DNA from: Calycina herbarum
Taxonomy: Eukaryota > Ascomycota > Leotiomycetes > Helotiales > Pezizellaceae
Direction of reading: 5' to 3'
Length of the DNA: 64,000 bases
NCBI GenBank assembly: GCA_001414485.1
Contig: LLEY01000078.1
Location: 1-64,000 of the forward strand
Shown here: positions 32,325 to 43,960 of the stretch, in pieces
Layout of the letters: each line of letters starts with the position of its first letter
Numbering within the stretch: position 1 is the stretch's first letter
Made by a program: the position numbers and the translations under genes
The notes under the pieces: generated by a model
What the model was told of the DNA's origin: nothing
Database searches by the model: none
Seen by the model: only the letters and a program-made list of their open reading frames with translations

Positions 32325-33551
32325 AACTTGCGGCCGAAGGTTAAAGACAGCTAATGGGAAGACTTGGCTTGGAGCTAAGAATTGCGCTAGCAGAGAGATC
32401 TACCTCGTTACCCCTCACTATTTTAGACTTTCTCAATATCAATATCAAAAAGATTCCCAGTCTTGTTTGTGTACACCGAGATTCTGTCGTTATATGAGAA
32501 GAGAAGGAAAAGGATTGGCTTTTTATAAACGAGCCTAGGACAACAGAAAAATTGTCAAGGAAGGTTTTACAATGGGCTTTTATCGACCGGAGTTTAGAAA
32601 TGTCGAAAGGGTGAATTGATGAAATGTATACCCGATGGGAAGCGGGCCACCCTTGAGAAACATTCCATCACCACGGAAGGTCGCGTCGAAATTCACTAAC
32701 TAAAAAGTGGTCTCTTTCCAATGTTCGGAGAGCAGTTCCTAGTAAAAAGCCTACTAGGTCAAAACCTACTGTAAGGTATCATTCTGGAATATATGACAAC
32801 CCCGAATAGGCTTTTAAACTGATCTCTTAACAGCACTGGAACACGGGACTCTGGATTTATAGCTAGATATGAGAAGAGCTTGATTTCTAGCTTGGTCCCA
32901 AAATTCCCTCCTCACACTTCCGTGAAAAGCTGGCTCTCGGCTAAACCAAGCTCAAAAAACGATAAAAAAAAGGAAGTAAACCAGATGTACTACAGGATCT
33001 CTCCAAATATCATGATTTACTTAGGCTTCGCCAACAATTTATCACAGTGGATAAGCCAACTAGGCAGGGTACATCGTACATTGATCACAAGAACCAAGGC
33101 AGCTGTACCGGAATCAGCCAGATAGACCACGGAGGAACTATTGATTGATTCATACATGCAGCTTTCTTATTTGGGTATATATAGTAGCTTTTGTGGGTCT
33201 TATATAAGCCCCCACTTCGGCCCGCTATATTTCCCCAATCAGGTTGCTACTAGAGAGCATATCATAGTGAAGTAGAAGTTTCTGGATTCGTATCCATTGT
33301 TGCGAATACTAAACACTTGCAGAACTGGAGAAAAAGACATTAAAAAATGGCATTAGGTTCCTTGATGGTTGAAACTCGAAGTGGTTTGTTTTGTCACCGA
33401 GGAATCATCGTTGATTCGTTTATGTAAACACTATAGAAATGACGGGGCATTGGGGAAAGAAAAATGATTTGAGGGTCTTTACTACAATAGTTCGTACTCA
33501 ATAAGAACAAATCTGTGCTTTGATTCTTCATGTAATGAGCCGTCAGCTCAA
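32325..33551. other. AT-rich gene-poor stretch
   Basis: Nothing supported is seen. Several short frames exist without a domain or splice model. A TATATAGTAG-like run lies near 33175. Confidence 0.45.
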
Positions 33552-35897
33552 CTAAATTCTCAGCTTCAGAAGTACTATTTTTGAAATCCAATTCCTCACT
33601 CCCGCTTTATTCTCTAATTCGTCTAAAAGGCGTTTCAAATCATTATGCAGATGGGACAAAACCCCTTCAGTGAACTCTCTACTCCCAGTTTCTTGAAAGA
33701 TCGCTAAAATTCGTTTCTTGGTCCGTCCATTTAACTCCCCACTTTGCTTCCGAGCTTGAAGAATTGTGAGAAGTTCAGTGTTGCCACTTGATGATTGCTC
33801 ATTCAGAGCATAGAGGATTGGTAGTGTGAAAGACTCTTGGTCGAGGTCGTTGTACGAATTTGGTTCTGTTTGTGGTTCCTGTTTTTCCGTCGTTAGATGT
33901 TGCCAGATAGGAGAAAAGCCGGGGGGGGGGGGGGGTTGACCAAGGGGTAAATGTCTAAGGAATCGTCTCTGATTTGAAAGTAACAACCTAGTAGAGTCAT
34001 GAAAGCATCCATATTGAGATCTATATTTCTCGTGGCTTCTGCATGTAGCAATTTGTATACCATTCGAAATAAACCACCGGTTGGTTTCTAGACGTGTTAG
34101 CGACGAGTTCTTTTGGCTCATATAAGGTGCGTGGGAATAGTTTACTTTGTTCGGCTTGCGTATAGTATTCTTCAATACTTGGTAGACTACAATTGTAGGT
34201 CCAAAACAAATCTTGCGCTTGCCCGACGTGTAGTTGGCAAAGCTCGTCTTTTTTGTTTAGCGCAGACCGCTAGCGAGTTGCGAACGATAGGGAGGGGGCA
34301 CAATACCACTGAAAGCATGAAGACTCTCTGATGAGAGAGTCATGGTCGACTGAAGGCATTTTGCATAGCAGTAGGTTGCAGAAATGATTGTTTGACTGTT
34401 TCCAAAATTAATATGAGTTGCTGGATTTCCACGACGAAGGTGGGAATTATCCTCGATATCATCGAGCCTAGAATAAAACGTTGGAGATAATTTATGGGAA
34501 ATTGTGAGCTGAATTTATATCAAAAAGGCATTGTGAATCATAGTAATAGTTTCACGAATAACTATCAATCTTTCCTCTGGAACTTTATACCAAGTAGTCA
34601 GACCATCTATCAGGACATCTCTTGTTCTGCCTGCCGGTAAAGATGCAACGTATGTATGCGGGGCAAGTACAATCTGTAGATATCTAAGTACTCGCTAACA
34701 ATTAACAAGAGCGAAAAATTTACCTGATCATTTGAAATAGGTAAACTGTGATCCCACGACCAACTCGTGGGTGTCATTGTCATTATTGTCAGGTCCCTTG
34801 TACCAAGCTTTTACTTCTCAAGGAAACTTTGAAACTCCCTGGGCCGTGTAGACTTTGATATGATCGACTGCCTAATTTCTTCTTCAATCTTTGTGCATAA
34901 CTCGGGTTGTTGGTATCTCGGCGCTGTTGCATGCCAAACTGCATTGCCTGCTACTCCCACCTCGACCATTGCCAGATACTACACTCCGGAAGGATTTATC
35001 TTAATCTCCTCCAGAAAACAATCTCTGAGATAGATATACTCCTCTTACAACTCTGTGATTTTCATTCGTAGAAGAGCTCTCGCCCTGACCGGGTCGAGAT
35101 TATGAACTCTCATCAACAACTCCGCGGCGTTGAAGAGTCGGATAGATTTGCCGCTATCGATATACTGTTTATACTCCAAGTCACAGGTGTAGTAATGGTT
35201 ACCTAGTGTGGCAATCTTTGCAAGAAAATTGTAAGTGAGAGTACAACGGTTGAGTCCGGTGGTTCTGGTTGTGATCCGAAGCAAAAGAATCTTATGGGTA
35301 TCCAAACACTGTCAAGCCTGTCAGTATAAATCTTATTGGCCAATGGCCTGTGAGTTGATGTAGTTTACTTTGCGCCGGAATCCATGAATCTAGCTTCCAT
35401 ATACTCTTCGAAATTTTCGAGCTTGTTTTCCCAGTGTTGGGCAAACTACATTGGTATCAGTCCAGAATCATGGTAATCTTATGATTGCAGTGATTACTTC
35501 TGTTGCATTTTTGGCGGTGTCAAGAAGGACTGCAAGAGTCAGAAATGTAGACCAAAACTCCCCATCAAGGAGTATACAATACTTACCATCATCGACCAAA
35601 GCATATTCATTGGTGTACTCGACGATCGGATAGTCGTTCGACTAAACCTTCAGGGTTCCATAGTGACGAGGCATTCCCAACCAGTTTATTCAGTGTTCCA
35701 ACACCTGGATTCTGTCCAGCTGCCCTCAAATCATCTCGGTATTCCAATATAGCTTCATTTACAGTGGCAGCATCCACAGAGACTCTGGGTTTAAAAAGGA
35801 ATGGATATTCCAGGTTCTCATATATCTCGGCGAAAATCGAATTTGATCGTTTGAAGTTGCTAAACTTAGTGTCGCGATATTCCTTCTTGGGTTCCAT
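33552..35897 (-). pseudogene. decayed bifunctional terpene synthase (class I cyclase plus prenyltransferase)
   Basis: Pieces of one protein are readable in order on the minus strand. Cyclase part: ATG 35897, EYPFLFKPRVS, LNKLVGNASSLWNPEGL, a frameshift near 35625, then the first Asp motif YALVDD (35588) completed by a 57-nt intron (35586-35530), WENKLENFEEYME, and GNAVWHATAPRYQ. Prenyltransferase part: HTYVASLPAGRTRDVLIDGL, intron 34723-34674, DDIEDNSHLRRG (34463-34449, DDxxD), LHVGQAQDLFW, FQIRDD (second Asp motif, readable only in a shifted frame beside a G15 run at 33921-33935), then SYNDLDQESFTLP and LAIFQETGSREFT to the end. Nonsense codons sit at 35045-35047 (TAA), 34979-34981 (TAG) and 34811-34813 (TAA). 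The intron before DDIED has an acceptor but no clear donor. Intact relatives make di- or sesterterpenes; this copy cannot. Confidence 0.85.
33921..33935. repeat. G15 homopolymer
   Basis: Fifteen G residues lie inside the terpene synthase relic next to its second Asp-rich motif; read on the minus strand as C15. Replication slippage here could account for one of the frame changes; it may also be a sequencing-length uncertainty. Confidence 0.85.
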
Positions 35898-37575
35898 GGT
35901 AATGATGTGTGGCTTGAACGGAGTTGGTTGGCGCTGTGTGGGGCTATCGAACTAGAAATTGAAAATTGAAGAACAGATCTACTTGCATGCGAAAATGGTG
36001 TGGTACCAGCTGAGGTTTCGAGGTACGACGAACTCCCAACACCTGACTGTCGCTTGGAACCACAACCAAGATTCTCGCTACATCGTTACGACTGTCAAGA
36101 GAAACCTGTCTATTTGGACAGCTAAGAAAAGAAGTAGCCTTCATTGTAGTACACGAAGGGACCTAACCTGCTTTGTGTAAGTGAACTTAACAAATAGTCG
36201 CCGAATTACATAGTCATGTCAGGTATACGAAAGAGTGTGTAAGTAACACACGATACACAGAGTTCGAGAACCGTGGCACCACATCGGGTAAGGTGCTCTC
36301 TGTGGAGGAAACCCTTCAAAGAGTTTCCAGGGTTTTCACATCGTGAGGAAAGAGTAGAGCCAAGGAAAGTATTTGAATGAATATCTATTTTCGGAGTTAT
36401 AATCCCTACGAGCCATTTAGTTGAGGAGATAGTCAAGTTAAAACAAGAGAGTGGGCATAGCCAAGTTTTACAAAAAGAAGCAAAAAATTAAGTCAGGCCC
36501 AGCATTCCCAACTCAGAAAGAATTAAATGAACTTTCTTACCTTACAGTGCCCAAAGGATTTTAACTCCCAGGGCCTCGGGTCCCAGGACTGAACATCTCC
36601 TGTTACATGAAGGAATAATAGCTGCGAGGTGTATTAAGGAACACCTTTTGAAGATTTGTTATTTATGAAGAGAATCCAAAGGGAGACTCGGTGGTTTGAA
36701 TGGCGGGCCTGTTACCGGTATTGCCAGTGTTTTAATTATGAATGTATGATTCGCTGGGGCGTCGAAGAGGGAAAATTCGAAGAATGATCGAGTTGAAACG
36801 CCTAGTTTTGTAGATTAGTATAGGAGTTTTAGAGTTAAGGATAGGAAGTTGTTGGGACCGCTGAGCTAGAATGATTTTGAATGTTATCTTCCCTTCCTTA
36901 TTTGAGGTTATAGTAAACTAATTGGGGTTGTGGGTAGAGAGTTTAGTGAATGAGTAGATATTGAGCGAGGAACCGAGGTATGCTTATTATGCTCTTGATC
37001 CGTACCTGAGCCTCCACACTCGGTAGTATAAGACGCCAGCATACATTGAGTGAGGTGAAGCTGAATAATTGCCCAGGAATCCAAAGAAATCCCCTTGAAC
37101 CCGCTTGTTAAAGGCTCTAAGCGGCTACACTAAATAAGTTGCAGTGGAGAGGGATTCAAGGACGAAGTCCTAGGTATTAGATTAATCGCGGCGGAAGAGA
37201 TCCAAGATACCAGAGATAAATAACTACATCAACGAAAGCGAGAGCAAATACATAATATCAAGGGGAAAGACACTCCTCTTTAAATAAAAAAAAAGAAGTA
37301 GCGAAGCATACATTACTAAAAGTTAATTAAAAGCTATTAACCCAGAGATATGTTCGCGCACAAGATATCAGCAGTCTAAGACTTTACGATCCGAGGAAAT
37401 GGAAGGAAGGGGTGCAAATATGCTTAGGATTCTTACTTCTTCGGTAGAGTCTACAAGATGATTCCTCAGTCATTGCCACAGTAGATAAGACTCCAAGCTA
37501 TTCTAAAGCTATCCAACAGTACGAATAGAACTCATCCGAATCAAACTTTACTCTCTCATGTCTTTCTGCTGAGCT
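35898..37575. other. non-coding stretch upstream of the terpene synthase relic
   Basis: No supported gene. Frames at 35944-36180 and 36206-36436 show no domain. AT-rich, with A-rich runs near 37290. Confidence 0.45.
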
Positions 37576-37586
37576 GTGTCCCCAAC

Positions 37587-37904
37587 ATGTGGTACTGTAC
37601 AACGTTTGCCGATTGCACCAACAGAGGTCCAGAATTCACACGACCAAAAATCCGACAAATCCGACAAAATACAATCTGTACACTGGAAACTTCTCAATGC
37701 TTCCACTTCATCCTCTGTAACTTCATCTCAATACTCCACGCGCACCAATATCGCACAGAGATCGCACACTGGTACTCTTGCTGCAATTGTCAAGGTTGCC
37801 CCTCTGCAGGGAACCTCGGGAAAGATGTACGAAGCAACATCACGTGCATCTCCGACAGGGTAGGTATTCCGAAAAGGAAAAGGGGCAACTCGACTCGGTT
37901 TAGT
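37587..37904 (+). pseudogene. possible decayed Cys-rich small protein gene
   Basis: The frame starts MWYCTTFADCTNRGPEF and, about 60 residues later, shows a second similar block HWYSCCNCQG. Two WYC..C blocks separated by a Ser/Thr-rich linker (readable in the neighbouring frame, ASTSSSVTSSQYSTR) recall fungal small proteins with repeated WYCxxC zinc-ribbon-like modules. In no single frame are all Cys residues and the linker intact. Weak; may be coincidence. Confidence 0.22.
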
Positions 37905-37964
37905 GTTATATGCAGGTACGCAACGAACCTAGTAAACTTTGGCAGGCGCGTTCAACGCGATTAA

Positions 37965-39160
37965 ATAACAAGAAAATGTCGTGTTGCCATGTTCATTTGT
38001 TTACTTTCCAAAAGAAAATAGGTAGGTTCGCGCATGAAATAGAGGGCATGAGGGTCTGTCGCGATATGGAGTGAATTTTATTGGTATCGCATGATATGGT
38101 GGGGGATTTGCTTGAACCTGTGCCCATTTTGGTGGCCGGTAAATTTAATGCTAAGCGGGGATTGGTTGGCAAGGGGGAAGGAAGAAGGAAGGGAGATCTG
38201 CTTATGAAGAGGTGAGGATTGCTTGGTACGAGATTGGAATGGGAAGGATGAGATGTATAGAGAGAGGGATGAAAACATACCCAAATAGAGAAAGGATGAA
38301 GTTGGTGAGCGAGTCGAGCCTCCTGAACCCATAAAAAGGAGTGAGGATGGGATGGGAATTAATCGAGTTGTTCCCAAATACTCCCACGACCACTGTAGCT
38401 AATCATCGGCTCCACGACTCGGCTCCACTTGCTTTGCATGTGGCGTGAACCAATAAGAATGCGCATTGTATCACCCTGGAAATTGTAGTGGGTCGTTAAG
38501 CCGACTGCCATTTGGGGACGGGAAGCAATTCAAGCACTCAGTTATTCCGACGACTCCTCCCCTCTCTTTCTGCTATCCGATAACTTCTGTCGCTCCTTAT
38601 CTGGCTTCGTTGGAATTCTCAGCACCATCTACAATACACCCCTTTACGCTCTTTAATGATTGTCTTTTGCTGCGACTTTAATACATTTTATGTTTGCTGT
38701 TCCAGTTGTTTTGCCCACGGCAAGAGGAAGCGTGGGAGTTGAAACGAATCCAGTATTCTCCAACAGAACCCTCTATTTGGAGGCGACAATTCGAACATCG
38801 TGAAACCGCAATACGCATACGCTCCAGCTTCCAGAAGCTTTATTACGCACCACAAACTTTGGTGCACTGTTCCCTGCAACGGCCGCTTGTTGAACTGGCA
38901 TCTCGACGTCAGCCAGGAAGCGTCGATTTGAGCAATTGAACTTCGAGACTCGACCGAGCCAAATCAGACGGTCTCGCCTGTCGCCAAGTGTGTCAAGTCG
39001 AGTCGAGTGGTCCGAGTTTGAAGGGAAGAATCGAAGGCGTGGAAGGAAGGAACAGGTTGAAGGCCGTCAGGAGAGTGTGAAGGTCAACCAAAACGGCAAG
39101 AGCATTCCTCGTCGTTGCCAGGCAAACTAGCCTGCGCAACCGATTTCGAAAAAGTTTATT
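37965..39160. other. spacer and 5' region of the TBC gene
   Basis: No gene seen. From about 38500 the sequence becomes GC-richer and should hold the promoter and leader of the TBC gene starting at 39161. Confidence 0.45.
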
Positions 39161-42100
39161 ATGGATTCCAGAACCAGCGCAGTTCCAGCCGATGTGCTGC
39201 ACGGTGACGTTGTAAAGGATGTTGTCGAGGAGGAACCCCCTTCGCCCAAGGAGACCGACAGCAACGAGAAAACCCCCACTGGCTCGCAACTGCCAATGCT
39301 CCACGATTCCATGGTCACAGTACGATTGTCCGAGCCTCCAACCTTGACTGTCGATACACGAACGAACATACTTGCTGCGAGCAAACTACGAGTAGCTTCA
39401 ACGCCCATATCCCCCTCAAAAAGGGATTTTGATACCCAACAATCGAGTCCTTCCCTGAAATACGAAATTACAGAAGGGCATAAAGCAGATGATGTGCAGG
39501 GGAATTTGGAAGTACAAGAAGAGGACTCCCCACGAATAACCATGGTGGATCCCAATGGGAACGAATTGGTTAGCCCAATGAGTCCAGTTGGCTTGGAATC
39601 CCCGACATTTCAAGATGGAGATGCAAAGAGAGATAGTGATGTCTCAGAGGAGTCAGAAACAGGAGAGGTCAATTGGGAAGAACTAGAAAAGACAGAGGAA
39701 AAGGAGCCACGCAGCGAATCTTCAGACGATGTAAGTACTGAAGTGGTGGCTGGCCATGCCCATTGCTAACAACTTTCAGTCAACCGCGTTATTACTGGCG
39801 AGACTCGAGCAGGAAAACAATATGCTGGTTTCGAACCCAAAATCTGGCATAGCCAAAGTGCAGGTTGTGGAAAAAGAGCGAGATAAGAGGATGTCCAGAC
39901 CACCTTCCATACAACATTTGAAGAGACTGGTGAATGGCCCTACCCCTCCAGCTCTACGATATTCGATGTTACCCCCACCTCCAATGACCGATCTCGAATT
40001 TTACGCTGCTCTTGTTCAAGATTATAATAGAACGGCACAATACCTACCAACCTTGTTATCGAAGAAGATTAGAAGTGGTGTGCCGCCACCATTGCGAGGT
40101 GTGGTATGGCAGAGCATGTCCGGTGCAAGAGACAGGCTATTGGAGGACGAATTCGACAGACTATGCGGGGAATCCAGTCCCTATGAAGGAATAATCGGAA
40201 AGGATCTGGGAAGAAGTTTCCCAGGGGTTGAAATGTTCCGGGATCCTGAAGGGGATGGACAACGAATGCTTGGGAGAGTACTAAAATGCTTCAGTTTGTA
40301 TGATCATAAGATTGGTTATTGTCAAGGGCTAGGCTTTATTGTTGGCCCTTTGCTTATGCACATGGGCGACAAACAAGCCTTTTGTGTTCTTGTTAGGTAT
40401 ATTGCTTCCCAGCTTCTTGCCGACTTGGAAAATGCTAATCATGCCCAGATTAATGGAACATTACGACCTACGAAGTTGCTTCCTTCCAGACTTATCTGGT
40501 CTTCATGTACGAATACACCAATTCCGAGAGTTGCTGAAGCAACATTTACCAGAACTTTCCGCTCGGTTGGACGCCCTTCAAATCGATCCATCATATGTTT
40601 CGCAATGGTTCCTATCCTTCTTCGCCGTTACGTGTCCTTTACCAATGCTCTTCCGAATATACGATGTTATCTTTGCCGAGGGTGCTTCGGAAACAATAAT
40701 GAGAGTTGCTCTATCGCTTATGCGGAAAAACGAGCAAAAGATCCTGGCTTGCACTGAGTTTGAGGATGTAATGCAATTGCTCCTTTCGAGGGGCCTTTGG
40801 GATTGCTATCATTATAATGCTGATGAGTTTGTCAATGACTTTGTCAGTCTGACGGGAGTTGTCACACACGAAAGTTTGCAGGCATTGGAGCTGAGCTTCA
40901 AAGAAGCCGGCGCAGTTGATGCAGCTATTCCAACAGAAACCGTTGGTTCTACTGCCTCTAGATTTCTTGGCCGGCTATGGGCGGGATCAAATTCCACAAA
41001 ATCGACCAGCCTCAGTCCTGGCTTGACTGCACCTTCACGACCTATCAGCTTCTTACGAAGATCTCCTTCGAAACAAAGTATTGCTTCAACACTAAACTCG
41101 ATGGAAGGCGGTGCTTCGGATAGCATGATGAGCCAATCTACAGATGCTACTTCGGTATCTCGTGACTCTTCAAATGCTGATGTCGCGTCCATCAGAACGC
41201 AGTCTGTGTTAGCAAATTCTTCAAAGTCCAACAAAGATAGAAACCTGCACAGTCAAATTGAGGATTTGTTGACGGCACTGAGTGAAATGCAAAGGGATCA
41301 CGCTGTCCTTGCGACTCAGCTACAAAGAGAAAGAGAGGAGAGAGAGGAGGATCAGCAGGCATTCCGAACTCTTCTGAATGCTTTGAGGAAGAAAACAAGT
41401 TCAGAGACAGTGAGCACCTCGAGGAGTGGTGAAAGCCAGGAGACCGTGAAAGCCAGTTTAGTAAATCGTGGGGAATCGGATTCACTTGGTGGAGATGACG
41501 AGGTTCTCTCGCCAATCCTCCAAACCGAAGCACGGGATTCATCTTCATCGGGTTCATCCACGACTGAACAGCCGGATATCTCTAGTCTTCTGGAACATCT
41601 GGAAGGCAGATTCAATACTCCACAGCCTAATCGCCGGTCTTCAATGATGCAATCAAAATCACAACTACGAGATGAGCTCGCTCGATTAAAAGAACAACTC
41701 ACTATTGAGCAATCAAAGACTCAAGAAGGCACCCGCCGGATAGGAGAGCAAGCACAGGAAATATCCAACCTCAATGACCAAGTCAAGGCAAGCCATCTCC
41801 ACGCTCGAAATGCACATAGCGAGAAGCAGCGATTGGAAAAGCAAATCCACGACCTCAGGGCCACCAAAAAGAGTGCAGCCACAACACCAGACGGCAGTAA
41901 AGACATGGAGAATGAATGGCCAGCTCGGTCTTCAAATGGTGGGCTTCGAGAATTTAGACTCGGTCGAACAAACTCGAATCGTTCCAATAAGGCGCCATCA
42001 TTTAGCAAACGTACTTCGAGTCTCAACGCAGCTGCCATGATGGCTCGAGATCCCGAAAATGTGAATAGCCATACACCCAGCTCTTCAAATTCATCAGCAG

Positions 42101-42435
42101 ACACTACGCCCACAAAATCCGATGTCGATACTGAAGCTCTCGTTCTTGAACTGGTACAGGCGAAAACCGGAAAGGCCATCGCGGAACAAGAAGCCGAAGA
42201 GGCCAAGGCGAAATTAGAAGCATTGCGCAAGATGCTCAATCTCAAAGGTGGTGACACTGCTACAGATTCCCCAACCATCACACTCCATCGATCAAGTCCT
42301 AGCCAGCCGATGATTGAACGAAGTGTGACAGCCGCACCTGCAGCAACTGGTGGTGGATTCATGGGGGGTTGGGGAGGATGGGGAAAGCGAGCTGTTAGTA
42401 GTGGTGGAGAAAAATCACTGACTCCAGGTGGTTGA
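39161..42435 (+). CDS. TBC-domain Rab GTPase-activating protein with C-terminal coiled coil (1057 aa)
   Basis: Exons 39161-39730, 39780-40396, 40449-42435; introns 49 and 52 nt (gtaagt..cag, gtatat..cag). Residues 1-280 are acidic and Ser/Pro-rich. The TBC domain begins near RSGVPPPLRGVVW; the dual-finger residues are present: Arg in IGKDLGRSF (about R335) and Gln in GYCQGLGF (about Q372). Splicing intron 2 gives VRLMEHYDLRSCFLPDL. The domain ends near FEDVMQLLLSRGLW. A Ser-rich stretch and coiled coils follow (LQREREEREEDQQAF, RDELARLKEQLTIEQS, LVQAKTGKAIAEQEAEEAKA). TBC plus long coiled coil resembles yeast Gyp5/Gyl1 and animal EVI5. It should switch off a Rab in vesicle traffic, probably exocytic or Golgi; the exact Rab is not known. 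Confidence 0.92.
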
Positions 42436-42941
42436 AAAAAATGGGGGGTGGGAGTAGTTATGTAGAATTCTTGAAGGAAATTAAATACCCGGTGGTACAA
42501 CGAAACGAGATGAAAAAGAAAACAGGGGAATAACTGTATATGGGATGAGAGATAGGGGTTCAGTGTTTGGGGGCAGAGACTTTTATCAACTTCATTCTGC
42601 TGTAGATTCAGGAGAGCTACTGTGTTATGGTAGAGACTTAATTAATTTGAGGCAATTGAAAATGAACTGTGACTTACCTGTGCACCTTGAGTGAATTCTA
42701 GGGGATGAATATCTCGAATTCGGAAGCTCTATGAAGTCCAGTGAATTGCTACTTTGCTTGGTTAGTTAGGTATATGAAAAGTAAGAGCAACATACTTGGG
42801 AGTAGCTCAGTGAATTGCATACTTCATTACCATGAACAGAATTTGTTGCACGTCGCAAGATTTCAACCAAGACTAGAGTTGCCCATTAGAACCAGCTTTC
42901 AGAGTCAAAGCTCGGCAACGCTCATCCACCACCTCTTTAAA
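42436..42941. other. 3' flank of the TBC gene
   Basis: 3' UTR and spacer without a gene. One solo TTGTTGCACGTCGC half-copy of the satellite end motif lies at about 42843-42856. Confidence 0.45.
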
Positions 42942-43041
42942 CGTGGTAGCTGCTAGCGGCTCGCTTGTTGCCGCCCCCGCATTTTAGAATCGCCTTGAGT
43001 GAGTTTTGTTGCATGTCGCGCACGGCTAACCTTGTAGGTTA
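42942..43041. repeat. outer segment of the left inverted arm
   Basis: GCTAGCGGCTCGCTTGT, CCCCCGCATTTTAG, TTTTGTTGCATGTCGCGC and CTAACCTTGT occur in this order. The same series, inverted and with about 25 extra bases inside, lies at 52316-52443. Together with the satellite units it forms the left arm of a large inverted repeat. Confidence 0.65.
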
Positions 43042-43249
43042 AGGGATTGCGAGAGGAAGAGGATATTTACAGGGGGAATGAAGTGAATTGTGAGTTCCCA
43101 CAGTCCCTCTTCTGCCTTTGACAACTTGCACAAGTAGGCCTCGATAACAGCTTCTCGTTAATAGACTAGTTACTTTTTATTTTTCAAAGTAAGATCGAAG
43201 AGCGAGGAGGTATCGAAAAGTTCCACCTGACAAACCTCTACTACGACCC

Positions 43250-43960
43250 CGACGAAAGTTACCTATCAGGGTGAAGTCGAACTTTCCTTATAGTAGGGAA
43301 GCGTAATTTCAGGCTTCAAGTCCCTGTAGCTTCAGGGTGTTGAGCGCTAAGTGCGATGTGCAACAAAAGAATACCTATTAGAGTGAAGTCAAGGCTCCCA
43401 AGCAAGAAACGGGGTAAGATTTTTTCAGGCTTGAAGTCCCTGTAGCTTCAGGGCATCAAGCGCTAAGTGCGATGTGCAACAAAAAGTCAAGCGTGGCTTA
43501 GCTTTGTGGGTGAATAAAAGGGGGGAAATGTCAGCGGAAACTTCTCAGGCTTGCTGTCCCTGAAGCTTCAGGGTGTTGAGCGCTAAGTGCGATGTGCAAC
43601 AAAAAGTCAAGTGGCTTGGTTAGTGGGTGAATTTTGAAAATATGAACTCGCTTATGGTCAGAGTGGAGTCAGAATGTCTTTCAGGCTTGAACACCCTGAA
43701 GCTCCAGTGTAGTAGTGAGTGTTTAGTCTCTCTCATACCTAACTTATTTTCCTTGAAGTCCTGGTTGCTTCATAACCAGCTTGGCTTCTACTATGTAAAT
43801 TTAGAAAAATCTCCACAGACGTATGTGCCTATAGAGTGAAGTCAAAGCTGCCATTGGAGAGAACGTTTTTCAGGCTTGAAGTCCCTGTAGCTTCAGCGTG
43901 ATAAGCGCTAATTGCGATATGCAACAAAAACTTGGACAGCCTGACTCGGTGAGTGAATTC
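43250..43960 (+). repeat. satellite array, forward units of about 116-120 bp
   Basis: About five units in tandem, some decayed. A unit contains GTGAAGTCAA, TTTTCAGGCTTGAAGTCCCT, the palindrome-like GTAGCTTCAGGG (perfect CCCTGAAGCTTCAGGG in one unit near 43558), TTGAGCGCTAAGT and GCGATGTGCAACAAAA. End motifs lie at 43353, 43469, 43589 and 43914; a unit near 43682 has lost its end motif. The spacing of the first three is 116 and 120 bp. Frames inside are not genes. Confidence 0.85.

Noticed and set aside
41721..42500. 259-codon minus-strand frame
   Set aside because: Antisense shadow of the TBC protein C-terminal coding region.
43627..43839. 70-codon frame in the satellite array
   Set aside because: Made of repeat units; frames in other units are closed.
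43250..43960. CRISPR-like array
   Set aside because: Tandem units diverge along their length with no unique spacers; eukaryotic satellite.
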